Origin: an uncultured Veillonellaceae bacterium
GTDB taxonomy: Bacteria > Bacillota > Negativicutes > Selenomonadales > Selenomonadaceae
Direction of reading: 5' to 3'
NCBI GenBank assembly: GCA_902801565.1
Contig: CADCIX010000023.1
Location: 1-33,833 of the forward strand
Length of the DNA: 33,833 nucleotides
Each line of letters starts with the position of its first letter. Within the stretch, counting starts at the first letter, position 1. Shown here in pieces: positions 30,480-33,833 of the stretch. The notes under the pieces are model-generated. The model had not been told where the DNA came from. It saw nothing but the letters and a program-made list of their open reading frames with translations, and made no database searches. The position numbers and the translations under genes were made by a program.

Positions 30480-33105
30480 GGATATGTATGAGGATCTGGA
30501 CAAGGCGCTGATTGCGGGACAGACCAGGAAGGAAAAGAAGAACACCTTCCGCTTTGCCTTGAAACTGGTGAGCCGCTTCCTCGTGTTCCTTCTCTTCCTG
30601 TGCCTGCTCGGCTTCCTGGTGACGGATCGGATGGATGTGCTTTTGGACGAAGAGCTGGAAGTTCTTGTTGCCCGTCAGGCGGCAACGGTTGCCGAGGTTG
30701 CAGAGGAGCATTTCCAGGGGGAATTTGAGCATCTTCGTCGCAGTGCCTCCCGCATGGAATCGGGGACTGTGCAGCCGGGAGATTTGGTGCGCTCCATGTC
30801 CCTGGAAGAGCCCGGTGTCCAGGTGGGGCTTTCCGATGTCTCCGGCACATTGGTGACAGGCGCGCCCTTGCCGGATGCGGCCAGGACCCAGATCGCATTG
30901 TCGGCCTCGGGGACTCCCGTCCTCCGGTACTACGATGGCCTGGGGCTTGTGATGAGTGCCCCGGTGTTGAAGGACGGCAATATCCGCTATGTGCTTTATG
31001 AGATTTATGAGGATGAGATCTTGCAGAGCCACTATTTCCATGTGGAGAGCAGCATGGGAAGCCACGTTCTCATCTGCGACAAGGATACGGGAAAAGTCAT
31101 CGTTCCCTATGCAGGCTTTGGGAAGGGGGACAGGTTCTTCGATGAGCAGGGGAACTGTCCGAAGGGCTTGGGAGAAATCCTGGACAAGCTCGCCGCAGGC
31201 CCTGCGGCGGCAATCTATTCCCCTGACATCGATGAGAACTATGCCGTTTACGGCGCGGAAATTGCCCATGGCGCCTATGGCCTCGTCCTCATCGGCTATA
31301 CGGAATGGAATCCGATCGTGGACAATATCAGCCATATCCACATCCTCATTCTTTGGGTATTCTGGCTCATGCTTCTGTTGTTTGGCATCTTCACGCTGTA
31401 TTCCTTCACGGCGGAGCTCAAGGTGTCGGAGAGCGACGAGCTCCGTGAGGCGAAGCGGGAGGCCGACAGGGCAAACCAGGCCAAGAGCGAGTTCCTTGCC
31501 AACATGAGCCATGAGATCCGGACACCCCTGAATGCCGTTCTCGGCATGAATGAGATGATCCTGAGGGAGGCCGGGGACAATTCCGCCATTCGCGGCTATG
31601 CGTGGAATGTGAAGAGCGCAAGCGAGAATCTGCTTTCCCTCATCAATGATATCCTGGATTTCTCCAAGATCGAGTCGGGCAAGATGGAACTGGTGGAGGC
31701 AGAATATTCCCTGAGTTCCGTCCTCAATGATATCTTCAATATGATGCGCTTCAAGGCGGAAAACAAGGGGCTGGAATTCCGGATCGAGGTGGATGAGAAC
31801 GTGCCGGATTCCCTCTATGGCGATGAAGTGCGCGTCCGCCAGGTCATCGTGAACATCCTGAACAATGCAGTGAAATACACCCAGGAGGGCAGCGTCACCT
31901 TCAAGGTAAGCTGGAAGCAGCAGCCGAACGGCAGCGCCCTCATGCAGTTCAGCTCCATCGACACGGGCATCGGCATCCGTGAGGAGGACATGGGGAAACT
32001 TTTCTCCCAGTTCGAGCGGCTGGATCTGCAGAAGAACCGCAACATCGAAGGCACGGGCCTGGGGCTTTCCATCACCACGAACCTTGTCCGCATGATGAAC
32101 GGCGAGCTCAAGGTCACCAGCGAATACGGAAAGGGCAGTGATTTCACGATTTTCCTGCCGCAGAAGATGGAGCACTATGAGGCCATCGGGGACTTCCGCG
32201 CGAGAGCAGAGGCCTTTGTCCAGCAGCAGCAGGGGTACCGTGAGAGTTTCGTTGCCCCGGAGGCGGAGATCCTCGTGGTGGATGACAGCGACATGAACCT
32301 CTATGTGGTGGAGAATCTCCTGAAGAAGACGAGGATCCAGATTACCCGCGCCATGAGCGGGCAGGAATGCCTGGACAAGATTGCGGAGCATCACTACGAT
32401 GTGATTTTCCTCGACCATATGATGCCGGGAATGGATGGCATTGAAACGCTGGAGCGGGCAAGGGCCATGGAGGACAGCAAGTGCAAGGGTGTTCCCATCA
32501 TCGCCCTGACCGCCAACGCCATATCCGGTGTCCGGGAGATGTTCCTCAAGAAGGGCTTCACGAACTATCTCTCGAAACCCGTGGACGGCAAGGCATTGGA
32601 GCGCATGCTCCAGGAGTACCTGCCGCCGGAGAAGGTGCTGGATGCAAAGACCTATAGCGATGCAGAGGATGAGGAATCCGGGGCTGCAGCCGGGGAAGTC
32701 ACGGAGACCCCGAAAAATGATGTGGAAGCCGTATATGTGGACACGGAATCGGGCATCCGGTACAGCGGCGGTTCCGAGGAGATGTACAGGAAATTCCTGG
32801 CCATGTTCTGCCAGAGGAAGGAGGCCGTGCAGAAGCAGCTGGAGAATGACTTTGCCAGCGAGAACTGGGAGGACTACACCACCCATGTCCATGCACTGAA
32901 GTCCACATCCCTCTCCATGGGCGGAACCATCCTTTCCGAGGAGGCAAAGGCGCTGGAGATGGCAGGCCATGCCTATCTCGACGGCCCGGAGGAGGAGAAG
33001 GAGGAACAGCTCGCCTACATCCGGGCAAACCACGAAAAGACCATGAGGCTCTATGACAGCTTCGTGGAAGAGGCAGAGAAGCGGGGACTGGTGGAGTCCT
33101 CTTGA
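30469..33105 (+). CDS. Hybrid sensor histidine kinase with REC and Hpt domains, 878 aa
   Basis: Complete phosphorelay protein. TM1 about 32-52; extracytoplasmic sensor about 55-288, of no recognised type; TM2 about 290-312; HisKA with H348 ([13 protein letters not shown]); HATPase with [10 protein letters not shown] (N box), [10 protein letters not shown] (G1) and GTGLGLSIT (G2); REC with VDDSDMN, phosphoacceptor D649 ([11 protein letters not shown]) and conserved Lys; and a C-terminal Hpt with H808 (VHALKSTS). All phosphotransfer residues are present, so an H-D-H relay to an external receiver is expected, the D57 of the first operon gene being the obvious partner. Start TTG 30469 overlaps the BMP gene; GGGGGTGAGG lies just upstream. 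ATG 30484 is an alternative. Confidence 0.93.
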   Translation: MATEDMYEDLDKALIAGQTRKEKKNTFRFALKLVSRFLVFLLFLCLLGFLVTDRMDVLLDEELEVLVARQAATVAEVAEEHFQGEFEHLRRSASRMESGTVQPGDLVRSMSLEEPGVQVGLSDVSGTLVTGAPLPDAARTQIALSASGTPVLRYYDGLGLVMSAPVLKDGNIRYVLYEIYEDEILQSHYFHVESSMGSHVLICDKDTGKVIVPYAGFGKGDRFFDEQGNCPKGLGEILDKLAAGPAAAIYSPDIDENYAVYGAEIAHGAYGLVLIGYTEWNPIVDNISHIHILILWVFWLMLLLFGIFTLYSFTAELKVSESDELREAKREADRANQAKSEFLANMSHEIRTPLNAVLGMNEMILREAGDNSAIRGYAWNVKSASENLLSLINDILDFSKIESGKMELVEAEYSLSSVLNDIFNMMRFKAENKGLEFRIEVDENVPDSLYGDEVRVRQVIVNILNNAVKYTQEGSVTFKVSWKQQPNGSALMQFSSIDTGIGIREEDMGKLFSQFERLDLQKNRNIEGTGLGLSITTNLVRMMNGELKVTSEYGKGSDFTIFLPQKMEHYEAIGDFRARAEAFVQQQQGYRESFVAPEAEILVVDDSDMNLYVVENLLKKTRIQITRAMSGQECLDKIAEHHYDVIFLDHMMPGMDGIETLERARAMEDSKCKGVPIIALTANAISGVREMFLKKGFTNYLSKPVDGKALERMLQEYLPPEKVLDAKTYSDAEDEESGAAAGEVTETPKNDVEAVYVDTESGIRYSGGSEEMYRKFLAMFCQRKEAVQKQLENDFASENWEDYTTHVHALKSTSLSMGGTILSEEAKALEMAGHAYLDGPEEEKEEQLAYIRANHEKTMRLYDSFVEEAEKRGLVESS

Positions 33106-33140
33106 AAGCATGACAAATGACAATTTCACAGGGAAGAGCA

Positions 33141-33172
33141 GGGTCACGGTGAAGAACGCCGTGACCCTTTTT
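33141..33172 (+). terminator. Intrinsic terminator of the signalling operon
   Basis: GGGTCACGG (33141-33149) pairs perfectly with CCGTGACCC (33159-33167) and is followed by five T residues. Confidence 0.93.
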
Positions 33173-33264
33173 GAGTGTGCCTTTGGGGAAACGAACCCAC
33201 AGAGAACCCCACCAAGGAAGTCTCTTCTGCTCCTGCGATGGCAATGCTTCGATGGCAGCAGTCA

Positions 33265-33293
33265 TTGGAACAGGAGCGCAACTGTGCTATACT
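33265..33293 (+). promoter_or_regulatory. Promoter of the AAA/DUF1703 gene
   Basis: TTGGAA (33265-33270) and TATACT (33288-33293) with 17-base spacing, 36 bases before the start codon. Confidence 0.7.
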
Positions 33294-33328
33294 GAAAGAA
33301 AGAAGAAGCTTTGCTGGAGGTGCTCGAG

Positions 33329-33833
33329 ATGCAGGAAAGAAAGCGTCCCATGCCTGTGGGCATTGAGGATTTCAAGAAACTGATCCAGAGGGAATACTAT
33401 TTCGTTGACAAGACACGGTTTATCCGGGATTTGCTGGATCTCCAAACGGAGATTACCCTGATTACCCGTCCCCGCCGCTTCGGAAAAACTTTGACTCTTT
33501 CCATGCTTCAATACTTTTTCACCTTGGAAGACGCCGAGGAAAACAGGAAATTGTTTGCGGGGCTGGACATCGAGCAGGCCGGGGAGAAGTACATGCGGGA
33601 GCAGGGCACCCGCCCGGTAGTATTTCTTACCATCAAGGAAGTGCAGGCAGGGAAATTTTCGGGAATGATGGCAAAGCTATCGGAGGTGCTTCGAAAGCTT
33701 TACGGGCAATTGGAATACCTGAAGGACAGCGAAGCCTTGTCAGAACAGGATAGAGATTATTTCATGGCTGTCCTGAACAAAGCAGGGACGGAAGAAACCT
33801 TGCAATTTGCCCTCGCGAACCTTATGGGAATGC
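33329..33833 (+). CDS. AAA-ATPase-like/DUF1703 protein, N-terminal 168 residues
   Basis: Runs off the window. The N-terminus MPVGIEDFKKLIQREYYFVDKT and the Walker-like RPRRFGKTLTLSML (with RFGKT as P-loop) are the signature of the AAA-ATPase-like family that carries a C-terminal PD-(D/E)XK nuclease-like domain (DUF1703). These genes occur in many copies in Firmicutes and Bacteroidetes; proposed roles include transposon-like or toxin-like activity, none proven. GGAGGTG lies eight bases before ATG 33329. The catalytic C-terminal part is not in the window, so completeness cannot be judged. Confidence 0.88.
   Translation, partial: MQERKRPMPVGIEDFKKLIQREYYFVDKTRFIRDLLDLQTEITLITRPRRFGKTLTLSMLQYFFTLEDAEENRKLFAGLDIEQAGEKYMREQGTRPVVFLTIKEVQAGKFSGMMAKLSEVLRKLYGQLEYLKDSEALSEQDRDYFMAVLNKAGTEETLQFALANLMGM

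Noticed and set aside
30415..33147. Leftward 910-residue open frame over the hybrid kinase
   Set aside because: Antisense shadow caused by GC-rich third positions; the sense strand has complete kinase, REC and Hpt motifs.

Overview
The window has two parts: a mobile element (about 1 to 12.96 kb) and a stretch of chromosome (about 13.0 to 33.8 kb). Protein content fits an anaerobic member of the Firmicutes with GC-rich codon use, most likely a Negativicutes (Selenomonas/Mitsuokella-like) bacterium. The pointers are a PaaK-type ligase followed by a double ACT protein, a meso-diaminopimelate dehydrogenase, Cache and SBP c-di-GMP proteins, and a DUF1703-type AAA protein. This assignment is inferred from family resemblance only.

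Mobile element. The left edge holds the start of a leftward transposase gene and a hairpin that looks like an IS end. Next comes a run of five AT-rich rightward genes of unknown function (168-2503): a helical protein, a ferredoxin-domain protein, two tandem small paralogues and a 110-residue protein. After a bidirectional terminator follows a GC-rich plasmid/ICE-like module (2707-8984): a DUF932 protein, a cysteine-rich protein, a zinc metallopeptidase, a RadC/JAMM protein, a small protein, a Cas4/RecB-like nuclease and a cysteine-containing protein. A lone AT-rich leftward gene (9059-10678) carries an internal HTH. The element ends with an excisionase-like gene, a terminator, a tyrosine integrase and about 420 bases of structured non-coding DNA containing a perfect 11-bp tandem repeat. 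Beyond it lie tRNA-Thr(CGT) and tRNA-Ser(CGA), both leftward. An element with its integrase beside the 3' end of a tRNA is a classic integration arrangement. The other element end is outside the window.

Chromosome. After the tRNAs come a cupin (leftward), a YdcF-like and a MATE gene (one operon), a PAS-GGDEF diguanylate cyclase, an alpha-phosphoglucomutase-type enzyme, a paaK-ACT-ddh operon, an envelope protein of unknown function, and two leftward c-di-GMP genes (Cache-HAMP-GGDEF and a tandem SBP-degenerate GGDEF-EAL protein). Divergent from the latter is a four-gene, tightly packed operon (27632-33105): a stand-alone receiver, an EIIC-like membrane protein, a membrane-anchored BMP-family binding protein and a hybrid histidine kinase with REC and Hpt domains. 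The window closes inside an AAA-ATPase-like/DUF1703 gene.

Most interesting candidates: (1) the receiver/EIIC-like/BMP/hybrid-kinase operon, which reads as a signalling system using an orphan transporter-like protein and a tethered binding protein as sensors, facing a c-di-GMP phosphodiesterase with its own two binding domains; (2) the AT-rich ferredoxin-containing cargo cluster next to the IS; (3) the lone 539-residue HTH protein. No homology search was possible, so novelty is unproven for all three.
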